From an uncultured Lachnospiraceae bacterium (lineage in GTDB: Bacteria > Bacillota_A > Clostridia > Lachnospirales > Lachnospiraceae), in assembly GCA_905207905.1 (NCBI GenBank), contig CAJLNC010000012.1, forward strand, positions 1-45,453: a stretch of DNA of 45,453 nucleotides. Direction: 5' to 3'. Of the stretch, positions 1 to 7,545 are shown piece by piece. The translations under genes and the position numbers were made by a program. Below the pieces are notes generated by a model that worked only from the letters and a program-made list of their open reading frames with translations, had not been told where the DNA came from and ran no database searches. The number at the start of each line of letters is the position of its first letter. Position 1 is the first letter of the stretch.

Positions 1-705
1 ATTTCCTATTCGGATGAGACGGTGAGACGGTTTGCGCGTTTAAAACCGGCAGCCCCGGATTTCCGGATTTTTTGGGATAATGCCTACTCCATCCATCATT
101 TGTATGACGATGATCAGGATGTGATACTGGAATTGCTGACAGAATGTGAGAAGGTGGGCAATGAGGATCTGGTTTACAAATTCATTTCCACTTCCAAGGT
201 GAGCTTTCCGGGTTCTGGAATTGCCGCAATGGCAGCTTCTGAAGCCAATCTTGCGGATGCAAGAAAGGCCATGTTTTACCAGACGATTGGCCATGATAAG
301 TTAAATCAGCTGCGCCATGTGCGGTTTTTTAAGGATATGGACGGCGTGCGGGAGCATATGAGAAAGCATGCAGCCATTCTGCGGCCCAAGTTTGAGGCGG
401 TATGGGATGTGCTGGATCGGGAACTGGGAGGACTCAAGATAGGTACTTGGGAAAAACCGAAGGGAGGTTACTTTATTTCTTTTGATTCTCTGCCGGGCTG
501 TGCAAAGGCAATCGTAGAAAAGGCAAAGGAAGCCGGGCTGACCATGACGGCAGCCGGAGCCACTTATCCCTACGGAAAAGATCCCGGAGACAGCAATATC
601 CGAATTGCGCCTTCCTTCCCGACGCCGCAGGAGCTGACTCTGGCCTGTGAAGTGTTTGTACTGAGTGTGAAATTGGTCAGCATTGACAAAATATTGGAGA
701 AATAA
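1..705 (+). CDS. PLP-dependent aminotransferase (aspartate aminotransferase-like, MocR/PF12897-type), C-terminal part
   Basis: The reading frame is open from the first base, so the gene begins upstream of the window; the GTG at 22 is internal. About 235 residues are visible. The stretch FWDNAYSIHHL followed by STSKVSFPGSG matches the PLP-binding region of the fold-type I aminotransferases grouped as Asp_aminotransf/Aminotran_MocR (Corynebacterium AspT-like). The Lys in STSKV is the expected Schiff-base lysine, and NIRIAPSFP near the end carries the arginine that usually binds the substrate carboxylate. Likely role: cytosolic transamination of aspartate or another amino acid with 2-oxoglutarate; substrate is inferred from family only. 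The stop at 703-705 is followed by a separate promoter, so it is probably the last gene of its transcript. Confidence 0.85.
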   Translation: MSYSDETVRRFARLKPAAPDFRIFWDNAYSIHHLYDDDQDVILELLTECEKVGNEDLVYKFISTSKVSFPGSGIAAMAASEANLADARKAMFYQTIGHDKLNQLRHVRFFKDMDGVREHMRKHAAILRPKFEAVWDVLDRELGGLKIGTWEKPKGGYFISFDSLPGCAKAIVEKAKEAGLTMTAAGATYPYGKDPGDSNIRIAPSFPTPQELTLACEVFVLSVKLVSIDKILEK

Positions 706-719
706 TACCTTCTGGATAC

Positions 720-748
720 TTGCCCTCCGGTTTTGAATGAGATATAAT
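720..748 (+). promoter_or_regulatory. Sigma-70-type promoter for the zinc-ribbon membrane protein
   Basis: TTGCCC (720-725), a 17-base spacer and TATAAT (743-748). An in-frame ATG at 747 overlaps the -10 box and so cannot be the start of an mRNA made from here, which supports the downstream start at 783. Confidence 0.65.
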
Positions 749-782
749 GGAGCGTAAAGAACTACTGAAGGAGAAACCAGAG

Positions 783-2048
783 ATGAAAAGATGTATGTAT
801 TGTGGGAATGAGAATGACGACAGCAGTCAGAATTGTTCCAAATGTGGGAATAAATTGTTGGATTTGCCGCCGCAGCAGTCCATGATGGCAGAGGAAGTGC
901 CGGAGGAGGAAGCTTCCCTGCTTCAGGAAACGGAAAATGAGACACAGGATATTCAGATTTCTGAGGACAGCCTGGAGAATGCAGCTTTCCAGCCGGAGAT
1001 CGGACGGGAGGAGGAACCGGCTCAGGAGGAAAGCGCGGAGTCTCAGGCGGAAGAAGAATATGAGCAGGATGAGGAAGCTTTCGGCGGGGCGGAAGGTTAC
1101 CAGCAGCAGTATGGCGGAAGGGATTATTTCCAGGGATATCCGGGAGAGACCAATGTGCAGCAGCAGTATGGCGGCCAGGCCTACGGTTATGAACAGCAGC
1201 CTCAGCAGTATGGATACGGAGCGGAAGAAGAACAGGAAAATTATGATTATGGCCAGACAAGGCAGCCGGTGAGCGGGAATGGACCGCTTATGACAGCGGC
1301 CAGAAAGGCAGTTCGCTCCCCCTTGTTTTTCCTGGCAATTTTATTCCAGACGGTGATGGTGGGAGCTTCTGTGTTAAATCTCGTTCTGGGAGATGTGATA
1401 GCCAGCATGAATGCCATGCAGGCTACAGCACAGGCAGTATTAGGTTCCAGTATGGCGATCCGCTTTATGAATGGAATCATTGACTTGGTGGAGGGCGCTT
1501 CTTCCACTGCGATTGTGGGTGTTCATGCTGCGATCTGTATTCCTGGAATTTTACTTTGTGCGGCGCTTTGGATGATCTTTTTTCAGACCAGTCCTTCCAG
1601 GAAGCATATTTCCACTTCAGGACTGAGTATGGCGAAAGGTACAGTGATCTTAAAATTTGTAGGCATTTGTCTGCTTTTGATCGGCGGCCTTCTGGTTTCT
1701 GTTGCTTTCGTAGTGGCAGCCGGTGCAGCAGCGTCCACAGTGTCCATTATTGTGGGTGTGATCCTGCTGATTTTGTTGATTTTGATTTCCGTTCTGGTGA
1801 TTCTGTTTTATGTACAGCTTCTCCATGCCATTAAGGTAATACGGTACAATGTGGAGAGCGGAGAACGGAGAGGAAGAATTTCTTCCTATGTTCCTGCAAT
1901 GGGAATTTTGCTTTGCGTATTTACCATTTTGTGTATGCTTCCTATGGCGCCGGACGATTATTTTGCACTGGCCAGCAGAGGGGCTTCCGCAGCGTGGTTG
2001 TTATTTGCCAGCCTGTGGCTGATCCGGTACCGGAAAAAAACAAGATAG
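783..2048 (+). CDS. Zinc-ribbon, multi-pass membrane protein of unknown function
   Basis: I do not recognise a specific family. The 421-residue product starts with a small zinc ribbon (CMYCGNEN...NCSKCG, residues 4-22), followed by about 150 residues rich in Glu, Gln, Gly and Tyr (repeated QQQYGG/QYGYG motifs) that looks disordered. The C-terminal half is hydrophobic with about six membrane segments, including a long Val/Ile/Leu-rich stretch around 1660-1820, and ends RYRKKTR. The start at 783 is chosen because AAGGAG lies about 10 bases upstream and the alternative ATG at 747 falls inside the promoter. Gram-positive zinc-ribbon membrane proteins with tyrosine-rich linkers are common, but their roles are mostly unknown. 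It precedes two cell-wall L,D-transpeptidases, though the 92-base gap does not prove co-transcription. Confidence 0.8.
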   Translation: MKRCMYCGNENDDSSQNCSKCGNKLLDLPPQQSMMAEEVPEEEASLLQETENETQDIQISEDSLENAAFQPEIGREEEPAQEESAESQAEEEYEQDEEAFGGAEGYQQQYGGRDYFQGYPGETNVQQQYGGQAYGYEQQPQQYGYGAEEEQENYDYGQTRQPVSGNGPLMTAARKAVRSPLFFLAILFQTVMVGASVLNLVLGDVIASMNAMQATAQAVLGSSMAIRFMNGIIDLVEGASSTAIVGVHAAICIPGILLCAALWMIFFQTSPSRKHISTSGLSMAKGTVILKFVGICLLLIGGLLVSVAFVVAAGAAASTVSIIVGVILLILLILISVLVILFYVQLLHAIKVIRYNVESGERRGRISSYVPAMGILLCVFTILCMLPMAPDDYFALASRGASAAWLLFASLWLIRYRKKTR

Positions 2049-2140
2049 AATGTGTGGCAGCTCACCGTTTCTGAGAGGGCAGAGACGATGGGCTTGCCGT
2101 TTATAAAGGGAGAGAGAGCCAGACGTAAGGGGAATTACAA

Positions 2141-3583
2141 ATGAAGACAACAAAAGTACTGAAAACAGTGATTGTGATCTGTCTGGTGCTGCTGGCCGGA
2201 GTCGGGATTTTTGCCGGAGTTTATTTAAAGCAGCAGTATGACCGGACTACATATTTTGAGAATACCACAGTAAATGGCTTTGAGGCTGCAGGCAAGACGC
2301 CGGAAGAACTGTTGGGGATTCTGACAGAGGCTTACAGCGCGCCAGTGATACATATAAATGAGAAGGGTGAGGAAGCTTTTTCCTCAGATTTAAAGGGATT
2401 GGGCTATGAGATTGATGAGCAGGCGCTGTCTGTCTCTCTTCAGGATGCATTGAAGCGGCAGAAGAGCAGCGTTCTGGTTCTGATCGAAAGCCTGATGTAT
2501 GGCAACAGTTTTCAGGTGGAGGTGCCTTTTATCTATGATGAGTCTGTGTTCCAGAGCAAGGTAGCCAGCGGATCATTGAAAGAGGCGCGTTTTCCCAGCG
2601 TGAACGCAGAAATGCGCTATAACGAGGCTGAGAAAAATTATTATATCGAACCGGAAGTGAACGGTAATGAATTTGCAGATGCAGATCTTCAAAAACTGGT
2701 GAAGGAACAGGTGGATCAGTTGGTGGCTGCCAAGACTCCTCAGAAGGATCTTGTCATTGATATTCCGGACAGTATTTATGTGAAGCCGGAGATTACCGGA
2801 GACGATCTGGAACTGAATAATACCTGTAATATTTACAATCATTATGTAAAAGCAGAGATCACCTATCTTTTTGGAGCACAGAAAGAGGTTCTGGACTGGA
2901 ATACCATTCAGAACTGGCTCACCATTGTAGACGGCAGCGGTGTTCTGGATGAAAGCGCTGTTCGGGAATATGTGGCGGAGCTGGCTTCCAAATACAACAC
3001 GATTTACTATGACAGAGAGTTTCAGACCACGGGAGGAACCACAGTATCCTTCCAGGGAATGTATAATGAATATGGGTATCTCATTGACGAGGAGGCAGAA
3101 TTTGCTCAGCTTCTGTCAGATATTCAGGCCAACACCGCTGTTGAGCGGGAACCGGTGTATTCCCATACCGGATATGCCAGAGATGGAGTGGATGATCTGG
3201 CAGGTACTTATGTGGAGATCAATCTGACGGCCCAGCATCTCTGGTTTTACAAGGGCGGAGAATTGATTGTGGAGAGTGATTTCGTTTCCGGAAGCGTGGC
3301 GAAAGGGACAGAGACTCAGACCGGTGTGTTTCCATTGGCATACAAGGAAAGTCCTTCTGTGCTTACCGGAGGCAATGCGGAGAATGGCTGGGAGCAGGAT
3401 GTCACCTACTGGATGCCCTTCTTTGACGGCCAGGGACTCCACGATGCCACCTGGAGGGGATCCTTTGGAGGAAATATTTACCAGACGAATGGATCTCATG
3501 GTTGTGTGAATCTTCCCTTTGATGCGGCAAAACAGATTTATGACAACATTGATGCCGGAGTGGCAATTATTTTATATAAGTAA
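2141..3583 (+). CDS. Membrane-anchored L,D-transpeptidase (YkuD) with peptidoglycan-binding domain, paralog 1
   Basis: 480 residues. A single N-terminal membrane segment (about residues 9-30) anchors the protein outside the cell. The middle has the PG_binding_4-like arrangement typical of clostridial YkuD proteins (TTVNGFEAAGKTPEELL near residue 42). The C-terminal 130 residues are the YkuD domain, with the catalytic signature SHGCVN; Cys455 is the nucleophile and His453 its partner. The enzyme should make 3-3 crosslinks between peptidoglycan stem peptides or attach molecules to them. AAGGGG precedes the ATG. The next gene but one domain architecture is the same (paralog at 3759), separated by a probable terminator, so the pair looks like a duplication with separate expression. 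Confidence 0.9.
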   Translation: MKTTKVLKTVIVICLVLLAGVGIFAGVYLKQQYDRTTYFENTTVNGFEAAGKTPEELLGILTEAYSAPVIHINEKGEEAFSSDLKGLGYEIDEQALSVSLQDALKRQKSSVLVLIESLMYGNSFQVEVPFIYDESVFQSKVASGSLKEARFPSVNAEMRYNEAEKNYYIEPEVNGNEFADADLQKLVKEQVDQLVAAKTPQKDLVIDIPDSIYVKPEITGDDLELNNTCNIYNHYVKAEITYLFGAQKEVLDWNTIQNWLTIVDGSGVLDESAVREYVAELASKYNTIYYDREFQTTGGTTVSFQGMYNEYGYLIDEEAEFAQLLSDIQANTAVEREPVYSHTGYARDGVDDLAGTYVEINLTAQHLWFYKGGELIVESDFVSGSVAKGTETQTGVFPLAYKESPSVLTGGNAENGWEQDVTYWMPFFDGQGLHDATWRGSFGGNIYQTNGSHGCVNLPFDAAKQIYDNIDAGVAIILYK

Positions 3584-3587
3584 TTAT

Positions 3588-3633
3588 AAGGGCTGCTGCA
3601 AGGAATCCTTTGATTTTTTGTGACAGCCTTTTT
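3588..3633 (+). terminator. Probable intrinsic terminator after L,D-transpeptidase 1
   Basis: AAGGGCTG (3588-3595) can pair with CAGCCTTT (3624-3631, one G-T pair) around a loop of about 28 bases, leading into a short T run. The large loop and short tail make it a weak candidate. Confidence 0.45.
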
Positions 3634-3758
3634 ATAAGGAAGCATATCCTGGTACAGATGGTGAAAATATGGGAGAATAAAGGGCAGGATTGCAGGATAG
3701 AATAAAATAGAAAGATTCTTATTTTGAATAAGTAATAAGGGATTTTAAGGAGCTTGAA

Positions 3759-5438
3759 ATGGACAGGGAAAATGATCGGAATGAGAGAAAAAATCTCTGG
3801 GAGAAGCAGGGGCGAAGGGGTGGCCTGGCAGAGAGTGAAGGTGTAAAGAAAAAAACTGGCGGAAGCCGTTACAGCCGAAGAGAGGAGAGCGCTCCATCCG
3901 GAAGCCGTTACAGCCGAAGGGAGGAGAACGCTCCATCCGGAAGCCGTTACAGCCGAAGGAAGGAGAACACTCCATCCGGAAGCCGCTACAGCCGCGGGGA
4001 GGCAGCGGCTGCCCTGTCAGGAAAGAGCGGGAGAGAGAGACAGCCGGGAAAGAGACGATTTTCTATAGGAAGAGATCCTGTGAAGATCGCGTTTGCCAGC
4101 CTGGGGGCAGTGTTAATTTTGGCGTACATTGTGGTTGCATTCTACTTTGGAGGTCATTTCTATTCCGGCTCCAGCATTTATGGCATTGACTGCAGCCGAA
4201 AGACCAGTGAGCAGGTGAAAAACGAGGTTAAGGACAAGATTGGAGATTATGTACTCACGGTGGAGGGACGGAATGGTATTTCCGATAAGATTACTGCAGC
4301 TCAGATCAATTTGCAGTATCATGATGAAAATGGTATTGAGAAGGAGATGCGGCGGCAGCATTCCTATGTGTGGCCTGCTATGATGCTGTTTGGAAAGTCC
4401 AATGACCTGCAGATCGGGACCGTGTATGACAGAGAGAATATGGACTCTGTGTTAAAGCAGATGAACAGTTTTCTGCCCGGAAATGTAGTGGCGCCCCGGG
4501 ATGCGTACCGGGGAGATACAGAGGAGGGCTATGAGGTAGTGCCGGAGGTGATGGGGACTACCCTAAATTATGACAAGACCAAAGAGGTGATTATGCAGGC
4601 GCTGGATCAGGGGGCGGTCAGCGTTTCCCTTGAGGAGAAGGGGTGTTACATTGATCCGGTGGTTTATCAGGATGATCCGGAGTTAAATGCGGAGGTGGAG
4701 GAACTGAATGCGCTGCTGAAAGCCAGGATTACCTATGACTTTTCTGACCGTCAGGAGGTGGTGGATGCCTCCGTGATCAAGAACTGGATCTTTCAGGATG
4801 AAAACGGAGCTTATTATATAGATGACGCGTATATTTGGGATTATGTGGAGGAGCTGGCGGAAAAATATGATACCTTTGGAAGAGACCGGGTATTTTATAC
4901 CAGTATTGGAACCACGGTAAATCTCACAGGAGGAGACTATGGCTGGTGTATTGATCAGGGAGCTACCGGGGAATATTTGATTAACGCAGTTCATGAGGGA
5001 AGAGTGGAGACGATTGAGCCGGAATACATTTATACAGGCATGAGCAGGGAAGAGAACGATATCGGAGGCACTTATGTGGAAATCTGTATATCCAGACAGG
5101 AAATGTGGTGTTATCAGGACGGCTATCTTATAGTGGATACCCCAGTGGTAACAGGAAATCCCAATAAGGGAAATGGAACTCCAACAGGAAGCGTCTGGGC
5201 GATTGATGCGAAAATGACAGATTATGTGCTGAAAGGAGAAGGGTATGCGGCGCCGGTAGACTACTGGATGCCCTTTAACGGAGATATCGGTATTCATGAT
5301 ATGCAGAACAGAGCCTATTTTGGGGGCAGCATTTATCTAAGCAATGGTTCGCACGGGTGTGTCAATACGCCTTACACAGAAGCCCAGACCATCTACAATA
5401 TTGTTTCCATTGGAACACCGGTGATAGTTTACGATTAA
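3759..5438 (+). CDS. Membrane-anchored L,D-transpeptidase (YkuD), paralog 2, with a repetitive basic cytoplasmic tail
   Basis: 559 residues, starting at an ATG 6 bases after AAGGAG. Unlike its neighbour it has a 100-residue, highly charged N-terminal cytoplasmic region, including tandem 13-residue repeats GSRYSRREESAPS (residues 35-80). A membrane helix follows at about 108-132, then PG_binding_4-like extracellular sequence, then a YkuD domain with SNGSHGCVNTP; catalytic Cys534 and His532. Reaction: 3-3 peptidoglycan crosslinking or wall anchoring, inferred from family. The Arg/Ser/Tyr-rich tail could be a kinase target or a membrane/nucleic-acid contact, but nothing in the sequence proves it. 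A HAD phosphatase gene follows after 12 bases and is probably co-transcribed. Confidence 0.9.
   Translation: MDRENDRNERKNLWEKQGRRGGLAESEGVKKKTGGSRYSRREESAPSGSRYSRREENAPSGSRYSRRKENTPSGSRYSRGEAAAALSGKSGRERQPGKRRFSIGRDPVKIAFASLGAVLILAYIVVAFYFGGHFYSGSSIYGIDCSRKTSEQVKNEVKDKIGDYVLTVEGRNGISDKITAAQINLQYHDENGIEKEMRRQHSYVWPAMMLFGKSNDLQIGTVYDRENMDSVLKQMNSFLPGNVVAPRDAYRGDTEEGYEVVPEVMGTTLNYDKTKEVIMQALDQGAVSVSLEEKGCYIDPVVYQDDPELNAEVEELNALLKARITYDFSDRQEVVDASVIKNWIFQDENGAYYIDDAYIWDYVEELAEKYDTFGRDRVFYTSIGTTVNLTGGDYGWCIDQGATGEYLINAVHEGRVETIEPEYIYTGMSREENDIGGTYVEICISRQEMWCYQDGYLIVDTPVVTGNPNKGNGTPTGSVWAIDAKMTDYVLKGEGYAAPVDYWMPFNGDIGIHDMQNRAYFGGSIYLSNGSHGCVNTPYTEAQTIYNIVSIGTPVIVYD
3861..3998 (+). repeat. 39-bp in-frame tandem repeat (3.5 copies)
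   Basis: Copies at 3861-3899, 3900-3938 and 3939-3977 are near identical; a partial fourth runs to about 3998. Each encodes 13 residues (GSRYSRR.E..PS). The length is a multiple of three, so copy-number change by slippage would keep the frame. Confidence 0.9.
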
Positions 5439-5450
5439 GGAGAAAAAGAC

Positions 5451-6107
5451 ATGTATCAATATTTACTTTTTGATTTAGACGGAACATTGACCAACCCAAA
5501 GGAAGGCATTACGAAGTGCGTTCAGTACGCGCTTCGTGATCAGGGGATTGAAGAGCCTGATTTGGATAAGCTGGAGCCTTTTATTGGGCCACCGCTGCTG
5601 GATTCTTTCCAGGAATTTTATGGTTTTACCTCCGAGCAGGCCAAGCGGGCGCTGAAAAAGTACAGGGAGCGGTTTCAGGATATTGGAATTTTTGAAAACC
5701 AGGTGTTTGAAGGCATTCCGGATATGCTTAGCGCACTGCAAAGCCAGGGGCGAAAGTTGGCGGTAGCTTCTTCAAAACCGGAAGAGTTTGTGCTGCGCAT
5801 ACTGGAAAAATTTAAGCTGCGCCAATATTTTTGTGAAGTGGTGGGGGCTACTATGGACGAGCGGCGCACGGCCAAAGCGGATGTGATCCAGGAAGCGTTC
5901 CGGAGGCTGGGGATTACAGAAGACAAGAAAGCACAGGTATTGATGGTAGGGGATCGAAAACATGATGTGGAAGGCGCGAAGGCCTGCGGGATTGACTGCC
6001 TTGGCGTATATGTGGGTTTTGCAGCGCAGGGAGAACTGGAGCAGGCGGGAGCCGCTTACATAGCCCATACGGTGGAGGAGATGGGAGAATTTTTAAAAAA
6101 ACATTGA
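5451..6107 (+). CDS. HAD-superfamily phosphatase (phosphoglycolate phosphatase-like, subfamily IA)
   Basis: 218 residues with every HAD motif: motif I FDLDGTLT (Asp8 nucleophile, Asp10), motif II VASSKPEE, and motif IV VLMVGDRKHDVEGA for Mg2+ binding. An alpha-helical cap lies between residues 15 and 85, as in Gph/PgmB-type enzymes. It hydrolyses a small phosphorylated metabolite in the cytosol; the substrate cannot be read from sequence. GGAGAAAAAGAC precedes the ATG, and only 12 bases separate it from the L,D-transpeptidase, so it probably shares its transcript. Confidence 0.88.
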   Translation: MYQYLLFDLDGTLTNPKEGITKCVQYALRDQGIEEPDLDKLEPFIGPPLLDSFQEFYGFTSEQAKRALKKYRERFQDIGIFENQVFEGIPDMLSALQSQGRKLAVASSKPEEFVLRILEKFKLRQYFCEVVGATMDERRTAKADVIQEAFRRLGITEDKKAQVLMVGDRKHDVEGAKACGIDCLGVYVGFAAQGELEQAGAAYIAHTVEEMGEFLKKH

Positions 6108-6200
6108 TGCAGACCGGGATAAGTTTCAGCCGATTGTTTTATCAGGAAAGGCGAAAAGACTGGAGTCAAAAGTCAGTTCATCCAGAGGGGAGGATGCAGC

Positions 6201-6809
6201 ATGAAAATCGAGAAAACACAGATGGATCAGGTATTTCGGGCTTTGGGAGATCCGCACAGATTGCAGATCCTGGATCTTTTGATGGAGCGGGAACAGAATG
6301 CCGGAGAGCTTTTGCAGCAGGTAAATGTAGTACAGTCTACCCTGTCTCATCATATGAAGAGTTTGTGTGAGAGCGGTCTGGTAAGAGCCAGAAAGGCGGG
6401 AAAATGGACTTACTACTCTGTGGACAGCTGGGTGGTGGAGATGGCCCGGAGATTTTTAGGGAAGTATCTGCAGGAGGAAACGGATGAACCGACGCCTTCA
6501 GAAACGCCGGATCTGAAGAGCGCAGCGCCAGAGGGAACGGTTAAGGAGCCGGAGAGACCGGAGGCGGAAAACGAGTCAGAGATTCGCCAGAGTGAGAGCC
6601 AAGCCGGAGAAGAGCCGAAGAACGAGCGGGAGATTCGCCAGAGTGAAGAGCGGAAGGGAAAGCAGAGAAAGAAAGGGTCCGGGAAGAAGAGCGGAGAAAA
6701 GAAAGACTCTGGAAAGAAGAAGGAGAAAGGCAAAAAAGGAGAAAAGAAAAAGGGGAAGAAGCACAGTAAGAAATCCGATCATAGCCAAAAACAAATAGAA
6801 AATGGCTGA
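6201..6809 (+). CDS. ArsR-family winged-helix regulator with a long lysine-rich C-terminal tail
   Basis: Residues 1-85 form a standard ArsR winged helix: FRALGDPHRLQILDLL, then the recognition segment VQSTLSHHMKSLCESGLV and the wing RKAGKWTYYSVD. Classical metal-binding cysteines (CxCxxC) are absent, so a metal sensor role is not supported. The remaining ~110 residues are highly charged: a Glu-rich part with a repeat of EIRQSE, then an almost pure Lys/Gly/Ser/Glu tail reminiscent of histone H1-like or Hc1-type tails. Usual ArsR proteins are about 100 residues, so the tail doubles the length. RBS: GAGGGGAGGATG. Its targets are unknown; the downstream deacylase gene is 42 bases away. Confidence 0.85.
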   Translation: MKIEKTQMDQVFRALGDPHRLQILDLLMEREQNAGELLQQVNVVQSTLSHHMKSLCESGLVRARKAGKWTYYSVDSWVVEMARRFLGKYLQEETDEPTPSETPDLKSAAPEGTVKEPERPEAENESEIRQSESQAGEEPKNEREIRQSEERKGKQRKKGSGKKSGEKKDSGKKKEKGKKGEKKKGKKHSKKSDHSQKQIENG

Positions 6810-6851
6810 TAGAAAGAAAAAGACAGAAAAAGACAGATAGAGGCGAAGAAA

Positions 6852-7337
6852 ATGGCAAAGAAGAAAGAAACGAAAACCAATGCCATGCGGATATTGGATC
6901 GTATGAAGATTTCCTATGATACAAAAACTTATGAGTGCGATGAGTTTGTGGATGGGCTCCAGATTGCAGATATGCTGGGGTTGGATCATGCAAAGGTGTA
7001 TAAAACACTGGTAACAATGGGCAGCAGCAAAAACTATTTTGTGTTTGTGATCCCCATTGATCGGGAGCTGGATTTAAAGAAAGCGGCTCGGGCAGTAGGA
7101 GAGAAGTCTGTAGAGATGCTTCATGTGAAAGACATTCAAACCGTAACAGGGTACATAAGAGGCGGCTGTACGGCCGTTGGAATGAAGAAGCAGTATGTTA
7201 CCAGGATAGATGAGAGTGCAAAAGCCCTGGAGACGATGGTGGTCAGCGGAGGAAAGCTGGGAGTTCAGATGGAATTAAAACCTGAGGATTTATGCAGAGC
7301 TTCAGCGGCAGAGTTCGCAGGACTTCTGGCGGATTAG
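6852..7337 (+). CDS. ybaK: Cys-tRNA(Pro)/Cys-tRNA(Cys) deacylase, YbaK/EbsC type
   Basis: 161 residues, the normal length for the family. The YbaK fold is recognisable from DGLQIADMLGLDHAKVYKTL, the conserved lysine in VYKTL, FVFVIPIDRELDLKKAARAVG, and the loop GYIRGGCTAVGMKK. These cytosolic proteins hydrolyse cysteine wrongly attached to tRNA-Pro, protecting translation fidelity. The start is the first ATG with AGGCGAAG upstream. It lies between the ArsR-like gene and citrate synthase; the latter has its own promoter, so a joint function with it is not implied. Confidence 0.92.
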   Translation: MAKKKETKTNAMRILDRMKISYDTKTYECDEFVDGLQIADMLGLDHAKVYKTLVTMGSSKNYFVFVIPIDRELDLKKAARAVGEKSVEMLHVKDIQTVTGYIRGGCTAVGMKKQYVTRIDESAKALETMVVSGGKLGVQMELKPEDLCRASAAEFAGLLAD

Positions 7338-7431
7338 ATCTGCCAGAAAACCGGAATTACCAGAGAGAAAAAGAAAGACAGGACAGCGGCACCTTATAAA
7401 ACAAACGATTTTTTGAGTTTGTGGATGGAAT

Positions 7432-7460
7432 TTGAATAAAAAAGGTAGAATGATTATACT
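7432..7460 (+). promoter_or_regulatory. Upstream promoter (P1) of citrate synthase
   Basis: TTGAAT (7432-7437), 17-base spacer, TATACT (7455-7460). It lies 26 bases upstream of a second, stronger promoter. Confidence 0.55.
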
Positions 7461-7485
7461 AAAAAACGAATATTCATGAAACAAA

Positions 7486-7514
7486 TTGACAAAAAACTAC
7501 AGTTGCGATATAGT
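7486..7514 (+). promoter_or_regulatory. Near-consensus promoter (P2) of citrate synthase
   Basis: TTGACA (7486-7491), 17-base spacer, TATAGT (7509-7514). The TTG of the -35 box is in frame with citrate synthase and could be mistaken for a start codon; the promoter placement rules that out. Predicted mRNA would begin near 7521, giving a leader of about 25 bases. Confidence 0.8.
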
Positions 7515-7545
7515 AACAAACAAAAGACCGGAAGGGAGAGATGGT

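Noticed and set aside
301..1260. 319-residue minus-strand frame over the aminotransferase and zinc-ribbon genes
   Set aside because: Composition is Pro/His-rich nonsense, it crosses a good plus-strand promoter and start, and no ribosome binding site precedes it.
3861..3998. CRISPR-like array
   Set aside because: The repeats are contiguous, in frame, without spacers, and encode protein; the same applies to 21480-21647.
7486..7545. N-terminal extension of citrate synthase from TTG 7486
   Set aside because: The TTG is the first half of the -35 box TTGACA, and the ATG at 7546 has a proper ribosome binding site.
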